NCBI GenBank assembly: GCA_036510675.1
Contig: DATCDN010000138.1
Coordinates: 124,001 to 188,000, forward strand
Origin: JAATGI01 sp036510675
GTDB taxonomy: Bacteria; Pseudomonadota; Alphaproteobacteria; ATCC43930; CGMCC-115725
Length of the DNA stretch: 64,000 nt
Direction: 5' to 3'
Of this stretch, positions 8,556 to 16,826 are shown piece after piece (position 1 is the first letter of the stretch; each line of letters starts with the position of its first letter). A program made the translations under genes and the position numbers. Under the pieces are notes generated by a model, which was given only the letters and a program-made list of their open reading frames with translations, was not told where the DNA came from and did no database searches.

Positions 8556-8584
8556 TTGACCTTGCCCGGCGCGCCTCATAGACT
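8556..8584 (+). promoter_or_regulatory. Candidate sigma-70 promoter for maeB
   Basis: TTGACC (8556-8561) and TAGACT (8579-8584) are separated by 17 bases, the ideal spacing. Transcription would begin near 8591, leaving a leader of about 20 bases before the ATG at 8612. This favours that ATG over the upstream TTG at 8600. Confidence 0.4.
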
Positions 8585-8611
8585 TGCCCTCCACAAAGTT
8601 TGGGGCAGGCC

Positions 8612-10882
8612 ATGGATCACACGATCGTTCGCGTCACGGAAGAGGAGGCCCTGCAATTTCATAAGCGCGGCCTGCCGGGAAAATTGGAAATCGCGGCCAC
8701 CAAGCCGCTGACCACCGCGCATGATCTGTCGCTGGCCTATTCGCCTGGCGTCGCCTTTCCCTGTCTCGCCATCGAGCGCGATCCCGCCACCGCCTACGAC
8801 TACACCGCCAAGGGCAACATGGTCGCGGTGATCACCAACGGCACGGCGGTGCTGGGGCTGGGCGATCTCGGCGCGCTCGCCTCGAAGCCGGTGATGGAAG
8901 GCAAGGCGGTGCTGTTCAAGCGCTTCGCCGGAATCGATGCGGTCGATCTCGAGATCGATACCAAGGATGTCGACCAGTTCGTCAATTGCGTGCGCTATCT
9001 CCATCCCGCGTTCGGCGGCATCAATCTCGAGGATATCAAGGCGCCCGATTGCTTCGTCATCGAGGAACGGCTGCGCGAACTCCTGGATATTCCCGTCTTC
9101 CATGACGATCAGCACGGCACCGCGATCATCGCCGCGGCGGCGCTGATCAATGCCTGCGATCTGACCGGGCGCGATCTCGCCTCGATCCGCCTGGTGGTCA
9201 ACGGCGCCGGCGCCGCCGCCATTGCCTGTGTCGAGCTGATCAAGTCGATGGGCCTGCCCAACGACCATGTCACGCTGTGCGACACCAAGGGCGTCGTCTA
9301 TCGCGGTCGCACCGCCGGCATGAACCAATGGAAGTCGGCGCATGCGGTCGAAACCGACCGGCGCACGCTGGCCGACGCGATGGCCGGCGCCGATGTGTTC
9401 TTCGGCCTGTCGGTGAAAGGCGCCGTCACCCCGGCGATGGTGAAGTCGATGGCGGCGCGGCCGATCATCGCGGCAATGGCCAACCCCGATCCCGAAATCA
9501 CGCCCGAGGAGGTCAAATCCGTGCGGTCCGACGCCATCGTGGCGACCGGGCGCTCGGACTATCCGAACCAGATCAACAATGTTCTGGGCTTTCCCTACAT
9601 TTTTCGCGGTGCCCTCGATGTCCGCGCCTCGACCATCAACGAAGCGATGAAGATCGCCGCCGCCAAGGCGCTGGCGGCGCTGGCGCGCGAGGACGTGCCG
9701 GACGAGGTCGCCGCCGCTTATGCCGGCCAGCGCCTGCGCTATGGCCCCGACTATATCGTGCCGACGCCGTTCGATCCGCGGCTGATCTGGTCGATCCCGC
9801 CCGCGGTCGCGAAGGCGGCGATGGAATCGGGCGTGGCGCGCAAGCCGATCGCCGATCTCGACGCCTATCGCAGCGGCTTGAAGGGCCGCCTCGATCCGAC
9901 GGCGGCCTATCTTCAGCTCGCCTTCGCCAAGGTGCGCGCCAATCCGCGCCGCGTCGTGTTCGCCGAGGGCGAGGATGAGCGCACGATTCGCGCGGCCCTC
10001 GCCTTCCGCGCCGCCGGCTATGGCACACCGGTGCTGATCGGGCGCGAGGATCGCATCGCCGCGACTGCCCACACCATTGGCATGGCGCGGACGGAACCGC
10101 TGGAAATCCACAACGCGGCCCTCTCCACCGCCAACAAGGCCTATACCGATTTCCTCTATCGGCGCCTGCAACGCCATGGCTCGCTGCATCGCGACTGCCA
10201 GCGCATGGTGAACCAGGACCGCAATATCTTCGCCGCCTGCATGGTGGCGTGCGGCGACGCCGACGCGCTGGTCACCGGCGCCACGCGCAACTATTTTACC
10301 GCCTTCGAGGAAATCACCCGCGTGATTGGGCCGAAGCCGGGCCACCGCGTCTGCGGCTATTCGCTGCTGCTGTCACGCGACCGCTCGGTCCTGGTATCGG
10401 ACACCACCGCGCACCCGACGCCAAACGGCGAAGAACTGGCCGACATTGCGATGCAGGCCGCGCAGCAGGCGCGCGGCATGATCGGGTTCGAGCCACGCGT
10501 CGCGCTGCTGTCCTATTCCACCTTCGGCAATCCGATCCGCGCCGACGCCGACCGGGTGCGCGAGGCGGTCGCGATCCTCGACACGCGCAAGCCCGATTTC
10601 GAATATGACGGCGAGATGAGCGTCGAGGTCGCGCTGAATCACCGCCTGATGCGCGAGCGCTATCCCTTCTGCCGCCTCAGCGGACCGGCCAACGTGCTGA
10701 TCATGCCGGGCCTCCACACCGCCAGCATCGCCTCGCAGCTCTTGGAGCAGATGGGCGGCGGCCGGCATATCGGGCCGTTGCTGATGGGCCTCGGCCGGCC
10801 CGCGCAAATCATTGAAATGGGCGCGACCGTCTCCGACTACGTCAATCTTGCCGCGCTCGCCGCCCACGAAGCGATTGGATGA
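8612..10882 (+). CDS. maeB: NADP-type malic enzyme with phosphotransacetylase domain
   Basis: A 756-residue two-part enzyme. The first 430 or so residues are malic enzyme: SPGVAFPC, VFHDDQHGTA, the nucleotide-binding VVNGAGAAAIACVELI, and GRSDYPNQINNVLGFP. The last 320 or so resemble phosphotransacetylase (AEGEDERTIRAA, ending near LIMPGLHTASIASQLLEQMGG). It decarboxylates malate to pyruvate; in this family the C-terminal half usually acts as an acetyl-CoA-sensing regulatory domain, not as an active transacetylase. Together with malate synthase at 31949 it fits growth on C2 or lipid-derived carbon. The next gene overlaps its stop as ATGA. Confidence 0.93.
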   Translation: MDHTIVRVTEEEALQFHKRGLPGKLEIAATKPLTTAHDLSLAYSPGVAFPCLAIERDPATAYDYTAKGNMVAVITNGTAVLGLGDLGALASKPVMEGKAVLFKRFAGIDAVDLEIDTKDVDQFVNCVRYLHPAFGGINLEDIKAPDCFVIEERLRELLDIPVFHDDQHGTAIIAAAALINACDLTGRDLASIRLVVNGAGAAAIACVELIKSMGLPNDHVTLCDTKGVVYRGRTAGMNQWKSAHAVETDRRTLADAMAGADVFFGLSVKGAVTPAMVKSMAARPIIAAMANPDPEITPEEVKSVRSDAIVATGRSDYPNQINNVLGFPYIFRGALDVRASTINEAMKIAAAKALAALAREDVPDEVAAAYAGQRLRYGPDYIVPTPFDPRLIWSIPPAVAKAAMESGVARKPIADLDAYRSGLKGRLDPTAAYLQLAFAKVRANPRRVVFAEGEDERTIRAALAFRAAGYGTPVLIGREDRIAATAHTIGMARTEPLEIHNAALSTANKAYTDFLYRRLQRHGSLHRDCQRMVNQDRNIFAACMVACGDADALVTGATRNYFTAFEEITRVIGPKPGHRVCGYSLLLSRDRSVLVSDTTAHPTPNGEELADIAMQAAQQARGMIGFEPRVALLSYSTFGNPIRADADRVREAVAILDTRKPDFEYDGEMSVEVALNHRLMRERYPFCRLSGPANVLIMPGLHTASIASQLLEQMGGGRHIGPLLMGLGRPAQIIEMGATVSDYVNLAALAAHEAIG

Positions 10883-12261
10883 ACCCGACCGCGCGCTGGT
10901 TGCTGGCGGCTCTGTTTCTCGCCAGCCCCGCGCTCGCGGCGTTCCTGATCCTGGCCCTCGCCGGCGCGTTGGCGCCGGGTCCCGCCGCGCTCGCGGCCTT
11001 CCTGGTGGCGATCGCGATCGCCCTCATCTCGCGCCCGATCCATCTCGGCCTGACGCGGCTGCGCGCGGCCGTCGATGCCATGGCGGAAGACGATGCGGCG
11101 CGGCCCGAGATCGACAGCGTATCGCCCGCGATCCGCGAGCTGTGGCTCGCCATCATGCGCTGGGCGCGCGCCGCGCGGACCCAGGCGCGGGCCCGCGAAG
11201 CCGCGATCGGTACCGCGCAATTGGTGCTCCATCATTTGCCCGACCCGGTGCTGGTGCTGGACGAGCGGCGGCGGATCGCGCGCACCAACGAGGCCGCCGA
11301 AATACTGCTGGGCCGCAATCTTTTGGGTCGCGACCTCGCGGTGGCGCTGCGCCAGCCAGCGCTGCTGGCGGCCACCGACGCGGTGCTGCGCGGCGAGCGC
11401 GACCGGCTGGTCGAATTCGACCTCGCGACGCCGATCGAGCGGCATTTCTCGGCGCGGATCGTGCCGCTGACCCCGGCGCGAGCCGACGGCAGTGTCGTGT
11501 TGATCCTCCACGATGTCACGGTATTGAAACGCAGCGATCGGCTGCGCGCCGATTTCGCCGCCAATGCCAGCCATGAGCTGCGCACGCCGCTGACCGCGCT
11601 GATCGGCTTCATCGAGACGCTACGCGGGCCGGCGCGCGATGACCCGGCGGCGCGCGATCGTTTCCTCGCGATCATGGCGGAGCAGTCGGCGCGCATGGCG
11701 CGGCTGGTGGAGGATCTGCTGGCGCTGGCAAAAATCGAGATGAACGAGCATCGGACCCCGACGGCGCTGGTCGATATTCGCGATCTCATCGAGCGCGTAG
11801 CGAGCGGGCTGGAGCAGCGCGCCGCCGCACGCGACATGATCATCCGGCGGACCGTTCCCGCCGAGACTCCGGCGGTGGTCGGCGATGCCGACGAGCTGGC
11901 GCAGGTCTTTCAGAATCTTCTCGACAACGCGATCAAATACGCCCGCGCGGGGACCGTCGTGGCGGTGACGGCGGGACCATCGCCAAAAGCCCTACTCGGC
12001 GCGCGGGCGGCGCTGGCGATCACCATCGCCGACCAGGGCGAGGGGATTTCGCGCGAGCATCTGGCGCGGCTGACCGAGCGGTTCTATCGCGTGGGCACCG
12101 CGCGGTCGCGCGAATTGGGCGGGACCGGCTTGGGCCTCGCCATCGTCAAGCACATTGTCAATCACCATCGCGGCGCGATCGATATCGACAGCGAGATTGG
12201 CAAGGGCTCGGTATTCACGGTTCATTTGCCGGTGGCGCCGCCGTCTACCATCGCCGGCTGA
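10879..12261 (+). CDS. phoR: PhoR-type membrane sensor histidine kinase
   Basis: A 460-residue kinase with two N-terminal membrane helices (about 7-30 and 36-52), a PAS-like region (about 112-215), the H-box FAANASHELRTPL with His232, an N-box FQNLLDNAIKYA, a G1 box ADQGEGI and GGTGLGLAIVKHI. The domain order and H-box are those of PhoR, partner of PhoB. In related genomes phoR normally adjoins the pst genes. Here it is 9 kb away on the opposite strand and overlaps the maeB stop by four bases, so it is probably co-transcribed with central carbon metabolism. A stand-alone PhoR-like kinase with another partner cannot be ruled out. Confidence 0.85.
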   Translation: MNPTARWLLAALFLASPALAAFLILALAGALAPGPAALAAFLVAIAIALISRPIHLGLTRLRAAVDAMAEDDAARPEIDSVSPAIRELWLAIMRWARAARTQARAREAAIGTAQLVLHHLPDPVLVLDERRRIARTNEAAEILLGRNLLGRDLAVALRQPALLAATDAVLRGERDRLVEFDLATPIERHFSARIVPLTPARADGSVVLILHDVTVLKRSDRLRADFAANASHELRTPLTALIGFIETLRGPARDDPAARDRFLAIMAEQSARMARLVEDLLALAKIEMNEHRTPTALVDIRDLIERVASGLEQRAAARDMIIRRTVPAETPAVVGDADELAQVFQNLLDNAIKYARAGTVVAVTAGPSPKALLGARAALAITIADQGEGISREHLARLTERFYRVGTARSRELGGTGLGLAIVKHIVNHHRGAIDIDSEIGKGSVFTVHLPVAPPSTIAG

Positions 12262-12267
12262 TCGGCG

Positions 12268-12376
12268 CTAGAGTGCGATCCGGCCGGAGAAATCGCACTC
12301 TAATCATTGAATTAGAGGCGGATTCACGCCTGATGGAATCGCGAATGCGATTCCATCAAAGGCGATCCGACTCTAG
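12268..12376. repeat. Compound intergenic palindrome
   Basis: A 109-base element between phoR and the MAPEG gene. Outer arms CTAGAGTGCGATC (12268-12280) and GATCCGACTCTAG (12364-12376) are inverted with 11 of 13 matches. Inside lie a perfect 11-base stem, TAGAGTGCGAT with ATCGCACTCTA (12269-12302), and another 11-base stem, TGATGGAATCG with CGATTCCATCA (12331-12358). It could act as a terminator-like structure for phoR, but has no T-run. Similar palindromic units are scattered in alphaproteobacterial genomes. Confidence 0.8.
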
Positions 12377-12424
12377 AGTTGCTCGGCGCGGCACTCGCCG
12401 CATGAGCGAATAGGGGGAAACGCA

Positions 12425-12808
12425 ATGTCGGACATTACATGGCTGCTGATCGCGGTCATCGTCGGCCTGGTGCAAATCATGCTCGCGGCGCAGATGGCAC
12501 AAAAATATCGTAGCCTCGATTGGAACGTCGGTCCGCGCGACACCTCGATTCCGGTTGAAGGCACCGCCGGCCGCTTGGAGCGTGCCTATCGCAATTTCCT
12601 CGAGACGTTTCCCCTGTTCGCGGCGGCGCTGATCGCGGTGGTGATCCAGCACAAGTCGGGTGGCACGTCCCATTGGGGCGCGCTGCTCTACGTCATCGCG
12701 CGCATCGTCTATGTGCCGCTGTATGCCCTGGGCGTGAAGTATGTCCGCACAGCGGTCTGGGCGGTCTCGATCGTCGGCATCGTGATGCTGATCGTCGCGG
12801 CGTTCTAA
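12425..12808 (+). CDS. MAPEG-family membrane protein
   Basis: A 127-residue protein with four hydrophobic helices. The segment RLERAYRNFLETFPLFAAA (about residues 49-67) matches the bacterial MAPEG family, where the Glu-Asn-Glu-rich helix 2 binds glutathione in characterised relatives. Bacterial members are mostly unassigned; a glutathione-dependent detoxification role is a family-level inference. It starts after AGGGGGAAACGCA. The heptamer array begins 10 bases after its stop codon. Confidence 0.85.
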   Translation: MSDITWLLIAVIVGLVQIMLAAQMAQKYRSLDWNVGPRDTSIPVEGTAGRLERAYRNFLETFPLFAAALIAVVIQHKSGGTSHWGALLYVIARIVYVPLYALGVKYVRTAVWAVSIVGIVMLIVAAF

Positions 12809-12817
12809 AGGGGACAG

Positions 12818-12944
12818 TTATCAGTTATCAGTTATCAGTTATCAGTTGTCAGTCTGATAACTGACGACTGACGACTGACGACTGACGACTGACGACTGAC
12901 GACTGATAACTGACGACTGACGACTGATAACTGACGACTGACGA
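12818..12944. repeat. Fold-back heptamer array (TYNTCAG)
   Basis: Eighteen contiguous 7-base units. Five run forward: TTATCAG four times (12818-12845) and TTGTCAG (12846-12852). After one T, thirteen run in the reverse orientation from 12854 to 12944, as CTGATAA or CTGACGA, the complements of TTATCAG and TCGTCAG. There are no spacers, so this is not CRISPR. The forward and reverse arms can base-pair. The same heptamer, with the same inversion, flanks the four-helix-bundle gene at 27428-27841. This array has no gene between its arms and ends 8 bases from the stop codon of the reductase gene. Confidence 0.95.
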
Positions 12945-12951
12945 CTACCCG

Positions 12952-13914
12952 TTAAACGTCAATCACCAGAATATCCGACAGCGCCCGCGACACGCAGGGC
13001 GTAAAGATCTTGCCGCTCTCATGTTCCTGCTTGGTCAGGATCAGGTCGCGATGGTCGGGCACGCCCGATACGATATTGGTGAGACAGGTCGCGCACACGC
13101 CTTGTTCGCACGAGACCGGAATATCGATCCCGACGGCGCGTAGCGCCTCGACCACCGTCTTGTCCTTGGGGATGGTAATGAGCTGGCCGGTCTTCTTGAT
13201 TTCGACCAGAAACTCGGTCGCGTCTCCGGGTTTCGCCGCGACGCCGGTGAACCGCTCAAGGTGGAGATGCGCATCGTCCCACCCCAGCTTCTTCGCAACA
13301 TCGACGGCGACGTCCATCATGATGCCGGGGCCGCAAATATAGACATGCTTGCCCGGATCGGGCGCGCCGAGGAAGGCCGCGAGGTCGGGGCGCTGTTCCT
13401 CGGGACCGTCATCGAAGTGGAATTGTACCTGGGGCGCGAATTCCGCCGCCGTCACGCGTTCGTAAAACGCCGTGCGGGCGCGGCTCCGTGTGCAGTAATG
13501 GAAGGTGAACGGCGCCGCGACGGCATGGAGGCGCTCGGCCATAGCGAGGATCGGCGTGACGCCGATGCCGCCGGCCAGCAGTACCGTCTCCTTGGCGTCG
13601 GTCGCCAGCGGAAAGAGATTGTGCGGCCCGCGAATGACGACGGTATCGCCCTCCGCCACGGTGTCGCAGAAGGCAGCGGAGCCGCCGCGCCCGGCTAGCT
13701 CGCGCTGGACGCCCAGCACATAGCGATGGCGCTCCGACGGCGCGTTGCTCAGCGAGAATTGCCTGATCTTGTCGCCGATCTTGACGTCGAGATGGGCGCC
13801 CGCCTCGAACGGCGGCAATTCCTTGCCGTCGGGATCGACCAGTTCATAGGAATAGATGCCGGTCGCTTCTTCGCGCTTCGCGGCGATCCGCGTCGAAAAC
13901 CAATCGGAACTCAT
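12952..13914 (-). CDS. Ferredoxin reductase, phthalate/vanillate oxygenase type
   Basis: A 320-residue electron-transfer protein. An FAD/FMN-binding barrel comes first (RQFSLSNAPSE, about residues 51-61), then an NAD domain (LLAGGIGVTPILAMAERL, and ICGPGIMMD). A C-terminal plant-type [2Fe-2S] domain has CEQGVCATC (about 270-278) and a fourth Cys in IFTPCVSRA. This order (reductase first, ferredoxin last) is that of class IA oxygenase reductases such as VanB. No oxygenase subunit is adjacent, so its partner is elsewhere. It forms a unit with the TetR gene, 21 bases upstream. Confidence 0.88.
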   Translation of the reverse strand: MSSDWFSTRIAAKREEATGIYSYELVDPDGKELPPFEAGAHLDVKIGDKIRQFSLSNAPSERHRYVLGVQRELAGRGGSAAFCDTVAEGDTVVIRGPHNLFPLATDAKETVLLAGGIGVTPILAMAERLHAVAAPFTFHYCTRSRARTAFYERVTAAEFAPQVQFHFDDGPEEQRPDLAAFLGAPDPGKHVYICGPGIMMDVAVDVAKKLGWDDAHLHLERFTGVAAKPGDATEFLVEIKKTGQLITIPKDKTVVEALRAVGIDIPVSCEQGVCATCLTNIVSGVPDHRDLILTKQEHESGKIFTPCVSRALSDILVIDV

Positions 13915-13935
13915 ACGCTCTCCAGAAGGAAGTGC

Positions 13936-14580
13936 TCAGCCGCTTGCCCCAGCGGCTGGGCCGTGGCGCTCCGATCCAATGCCACGAAGTACGAGCCGGA
14001 TCAATTCCTCCGCGATGTGTCGCATGGAGCCGGTCGGTTCCTTGCCTGGCCAATGCGCGGCCGCGTTGCACATGCCGAGGATGGCGTCCGCCGCGACATG
14101 AATATCGACATCGCCGCGCAATTCCCCCGCCGCGATACCCTCTTCGATCAAACCCTCGACGATGCGCTCATAGCGCCGCGCCAGCTTCCCGATGCGGCGC
14201 CGCGCCTCCTTGGGCAGAAACCGTACCTCATGGAGATAGGCGCGCAGACTGGCGCAATTGCTGGCCAGCGGCTCGATATGGCGGCGCATGATATTGGCCA
14301 ACCGCTCGGTCGCGGAGCCGGGGCCGCCGCCGATCGTCTCGCTGTCGGCGATAATATGTTCGATGCCGCGCTGACACACCTGCTCCAGCGCCGCCTCCTT
14401 CGAGGTGAAATAGTAATAGAGGCTGGCCTGGCGCATGCCCAGGCGATCGGCGATATCCTGCGTGGACGCACCATGGAAGCCCAGTTCGGCGAATACCGAA
14501 GCCGCCGCTTCCAGCACTTCCTCCGCCCGCCGCCGCGGCCCGGCGCTCAACATGCGTACCTTGACGACGCCGTCGCTCAT
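13936..14580 (-). CDS. TetR-family transcriptional regulator
   Basis: A 214-residue regulator. The N-terminal helix-turn-helix contains ASVFAELGFHGASTQDIADR and RQASLYYYFTSKEAALEQV (residues about 25-70), a clear TetR signature. The remaining helical domain should bind an unknown ligand. It precedes the ferredoxin reductase gene in the same direction and probably controls it and itself. The ATG giving MSDGVVKVRML was chosen. Upstream in-frame sequence is not protein-like. Confidence 0.88.
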   Translation of the reverse strand: MSDGVVKVRMLSAGPRRRAEEVLEAAASVFAELGFHGASTQDIADRLGMRQASLYYYFTSKEAALEQVCQRGIEHIIADSETIGGGPGSATERLANIMRRHIEPLASNCASLRAYLHEVRFLPKEARRRIGKLARRYERIVEGLIEEGIAAGELRGDVDIHVAADAILGMCNAAAHWPGKEPTGSMRHIAEELIRLVLRGIGSERHGPAAGASG

Positions 14581-15042
14581 GGCCGGCTCGCAATCATTGG
14601 CATTATCCCCATGTCGCGGCGATTTCCGCCCGAAATTGTTCGCAGCGCCCGGTACGGCGTCAAGCGCTGGGATCACAACCCAGCCGGGCGGTTCTGCGTG
14701 ATCCCGGGGACGCCACACGCTGACGCCACACTCTAGGGACACGGGCCGAAATGCGCGGACAAATCGGGCAGGGGCGCCGCAAGCCTGGCACACCCACACC
14801 ACATTTTAGCCACGCCGCCGCCTTGATTGTCACACGATCCGCCCCGGTATCGAGGGATTCAGTGGATTTGCGCGGGTTTTCCGTGTCGGGAATACGATGA
14901 TGAATTGCGGCGATCATGCCCTGTATCGGGCGCCACAATTCACAATCGCGCCATAAGATCACCCCACTCCCCCATCAATTTCTCCCCTGTGACGGATGGC
15001 GCCCTGCGGTGTCAATCCCTCGACCAGTGTGGAGGAACAAAC
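14581..15042. other. Intergenic region between divergent tetR and the sigma operon
   Basis: A 462-base stretch with no convincing gene. It contains a 10-base direct repeat GACGCCACAC at 14709-14718 and 14722-14731, 13 bases apart, which might be a regulator site. The ribosome-binding sequence GGAGGAAC (15031-15038) serves the next gene. I see no clear sigma-70 or EcfG promoter. Open frames crossing it lack a start context. Confidence 0.5.
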
Positions 15043-15228
15043 ATGAACGCGATCAGAACCGACCTCTCCCCCAGCTCCAACAGCGTCGTTGCCTTGTTCC
15101 CCGACGGCTTGCTGGCCTTCGAAATGCCGCGCGGCGCGACCTTCGCGGAGCTGGCGGAACGGATCGGCAGCCTTGGCGATGCCATGCACGAAATCCCGAT
15201 CAGCGTCGCCGTTCGGACCGCGTTCTAA
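15043..15228 (+). CDS. Small protein preceding ECF sigma factor
   Basis: A 61-residue protein with the segment VVALFPDGLLAFEMPRGATF followed by a short amphipathic helix. A strong GGAGGAAC site precedes the ATG. It is 38 bases upstream of an ECF sigma gene. It does not resemble the NepR anti-sigma factor that normally accompanies EcfG, and it is not a membrane protein. A regulatory role towards the sigma factor is only a positional guess. Confidence 0.6.
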   Translation: MNAIRTDLSPSSNSVVALFPDGLLAFEMPRGATFAELAERIGSLGDAMHEIPISVAVRTAF

Positions 15229-15266
15229 GACGCCGCCCGACCTGCCCGCCACAAGAGGAGCCACCC

Positions 15267-15761
15267 ATGACACAAGCGAATCCGACCTTCACCCGGCAAC
15301 TCGGCGAAAAGATGCCCGACCTGCGCCGTTACGCGCGGCGCCTGACCGGCAACACCGCCGACGCGGAAGATCTGCTGCAGGATTGCCTGTTGCGCGCGAT
15401 GGTCAACTGGCACCGCTTCCAGGAGGGGACCAATCTGCGCGCCTGGCTGTTCACCGTGATGCGCAATCTGCACATCAATTCCTATCGCCGGCCATCGCAT
15501 CACGAGGTGGCGTTGCCGCCCGACGAGCTGGCGATCGTGGCGCCGGCCCGGCCGCCCGCGCAGGAAGCCGCGGTCGAAATGACCGATTTCATGCGCGCGT
15601 TCGATCGGCTGAGCGCCGCCCGGCAGGAGACCATCATGATGGTTGGCTGGGATGGCATGAGTTATGACGACGCGGCATCGCGGTTGGGCGTGCCGACCGG
15701 CACGGTTCGCTCGCGGCTGTCGCGCGCCCGTGAAGAATTGCGCGACGCACTGAGGGGTTAA
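15267..15761 (+). CDS. ECF-family RNA polymerase sigma factor
   Basis: A 164-residue sigma-70 family protein with only regions 2 and 4. Region 2 has YARRLTGNTADAEDLLQDCL and RAWLFTVMRNLHIN (residues about 18-72). Region 4 has GMSYDDAASRLGVPTGTVRSRL (about 128-149), the recognition helix-turn-helix. It resembles the alphaproteobacterial EcfG/ECF15 stress group, but no NepR or PhyR gene is visible. Downstream genes encode small membrane and stress-type proteins 4 and 21 bases apart, so it likely heads that operon. Its start follows AGAGGAG. Confidence 0.88.
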   Translation: MTQANPTFTRQLGEKMPDLRRYARRLTGNTADAEDLLQDCLLRAMVNWHRFQEGTNLRAWLFTVMRNLHINSYRRPSHHEVALPPDELAIVAPARPPAQEAAVEMTDFMRAFDRLSAARQETIMMVGWDGMSYDDAASRLGVPTGTVRSRLSRAREELRDALRG

Positions 15762-15765
15762 GCAA

Positions 15766-16059
15766 ATGGCCGAGAAAACCAAGACGGAAACCGACCTCGA
15801 AAAGTTGATGGCGGATGTCCAATCATTGAAGCGCGACATTGCGGCGCTGGCCGAACATTCCCGCGGCACGCTGTGGACCGGCGCCTCGGACACCGCCAAC
15901 GCGATCAGCGCCGAGGCAAGCCGCCTCTATGATGGCGTCGCCTCGCAGAGCCGGCGGTCGGCCAAGGCGGTCAGCACGCAGGTCGAGGAACAGCCGCTGC
16001 TCAGCATTCTGATCGCGTTCGGGATCGGATTCCTGGGTGGCCGCGTGCTGCCCCGCTAG
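15766..16059 (+). CDS. ElaB/YqjD/DUF883-like membrane-anchored protein
   Basis: A 97-residue protein. The first 75 residues are a charged amphipathic helix (TDLEKLMADVQSLKRDIAAL), and the C-terminus has one hydrophobic helix LLSILIAFGIGFLGGRVLPR. That design is shared with ElaB/YqjD proteins, which tether ribosomes to the membrane in stationary phase in E. coli. The ribosome link is family knowledge and untested here. It starts 4 bases after the sigma gene stops, so the two are co-transcribed. Confidence 0.75.
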   Translation: MAEKTKTETDLEKLMADVQSLKRDIAALAEHSRGTLWTGASDTANAISAEASRLYDGVASQSRRSAKAVSTQVEEQPLLSILIAFGIGFLGGRVLPR

Positions 16060-16080
16060 GCCGGACGGGGGGACGGGGTT

Positions 16081-16527
16081 ATGAACGGATTATTACGAAG
16101 CGCGCTGGCCATCACCGGCGTCGAGGCGCTCGCCGAAACCGCGCAGGCCAGGGCGCGGCACCTGATGGTGGCGGCGGTGTGCGGCGCGATCGCCGCCATC
16201 CTGGTGATCGCGGCGGTGATGTGGTTCGACATCGCGCTCTTTTTCTATTGCGCCGCTCGGCTGGGCCCTGGGATCGCCGCGCTGATTTCGGGCGGCGCGC
16301 TGATCGTCGTGGCGCTTCTCGCCCTGGTGCCGATGGCGATGCGTTCGCATCCCGGCCGCCGTCTGCCGCCGCCGGTTTCCAATCCGGTGGCAGGCATCGC
16401 GGTCGCCGACTTGGCCGGCCGGGCGGTTCACGAGGCCAACGCGCTCTTTCGCGAGCATAAGGGCACGGTCATCGTCGCCGCGGCGCTTGCCGGTCTCTTC
16501 CTCAGTGCCCGCGACCGCCGGCACTGA
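16081..16527 (+). CDS. Phage-holin-like (DUF1469-type) membrane protein
   Basis: A 148-residue protein with hydrophobic helices at about 28-55, 63-85 and 130-142. The layout is like YqjE/holin-superfamily III proteins, which commonly follow ElaB/YqjD-like genes. Despite the family name it is not linked to phage genes here. It ends the sigma operon and is followed 21 bases later by a strong terminator hairpin. Confidence 0.7.
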   Translation: MNGLLRSALAITGVEALAETAQARARHLMVAAVCGAIAAILVIAAVMWFDIALFFYCAARLGPGIAALISGGALIVVALLALVPMAMRSHPGRRLPPPVSNPVAGIAVADLAGRAVHEANALFREHKGTVIVAAALAGLFLSARDRRH

Positions 16528-16548
16528 GCCGTTTCTTCTGGCCACAAA

Positions 16549-16576
16549 AAGGGGCCGCGCAACCGCGCGGCCCCTT
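16549..16576. terminator. Bidirectional hairpin terminator
   Basis: AAGGGGCCGCGC and GCGCGGCCCCTT form a perfect 12-base stem around the loop AACC. A short A-run precedes it (16546-16550) and a T-rich stretch follows. It lies between convergent genes (holin-like, plus; csbD, minus) and can end both. Confidence 0.85.
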
Positions 16577-16595
16577 CACTTTGTATCCGCCGACG

Positions 16596-16784
16596 TCAAT
16601 CGGCCTTGTTCACGGCATCGCGGATCGCATCCTTGGCGCCGCCCACCGCGTTCTGAACCTTGCCGGCGGCATGCTGGGCTTGGCCTTCCCGGCGCAGCTT
16701 TTCGTCACCGGTCACTTTGCCGGCCGCTTCCTTGACGTTGCCGGCCGCTTCCTTGGCGGCGCCGGCGACCCGATCCTTATCCAT
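16596..16784 (-). CDS. CsbD-family stress protein
   Basis: A 62-residue hydrophilic protein: DKDRVAGAAKEAAGNVKEAA, followed by similar Gly-Lys-Ala turns. This is the CsbD repeat, typical of small stress-induced proteins under general-stress sigma factors. The biochemical role is unknown. AGGAGA precedes the ATG. Its position opposite an ECF sigma operon supports a stress context, and it ends at the shared hairpin terminator. Confidence 0.88.
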   Translation of the reverse strand: MDKDRVAGAAKEAAGNVKEAAGKVTGDEKLRREGQAQHAAGKVQNAVGGAKDAIRDAVNKAD

Positions 16785-16826
16785 CGTTCTCTCCTGTCGA
16801 AGATGATTCGCGTGCGCTTTGCCCGA

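Noticed and set aside
12818..12944. CRISPR array
   Set aside because: Units are 7 bases with no spacers and change orientation part way, unlike CRISPR repeats. No cas genes are near.
14709..14731. Ten-base direct repeat GACGCCACAC as a regulator site
   Set aside because: Only two copies 13 bases apart and far from both starts; too weak to call without a matching regulator.
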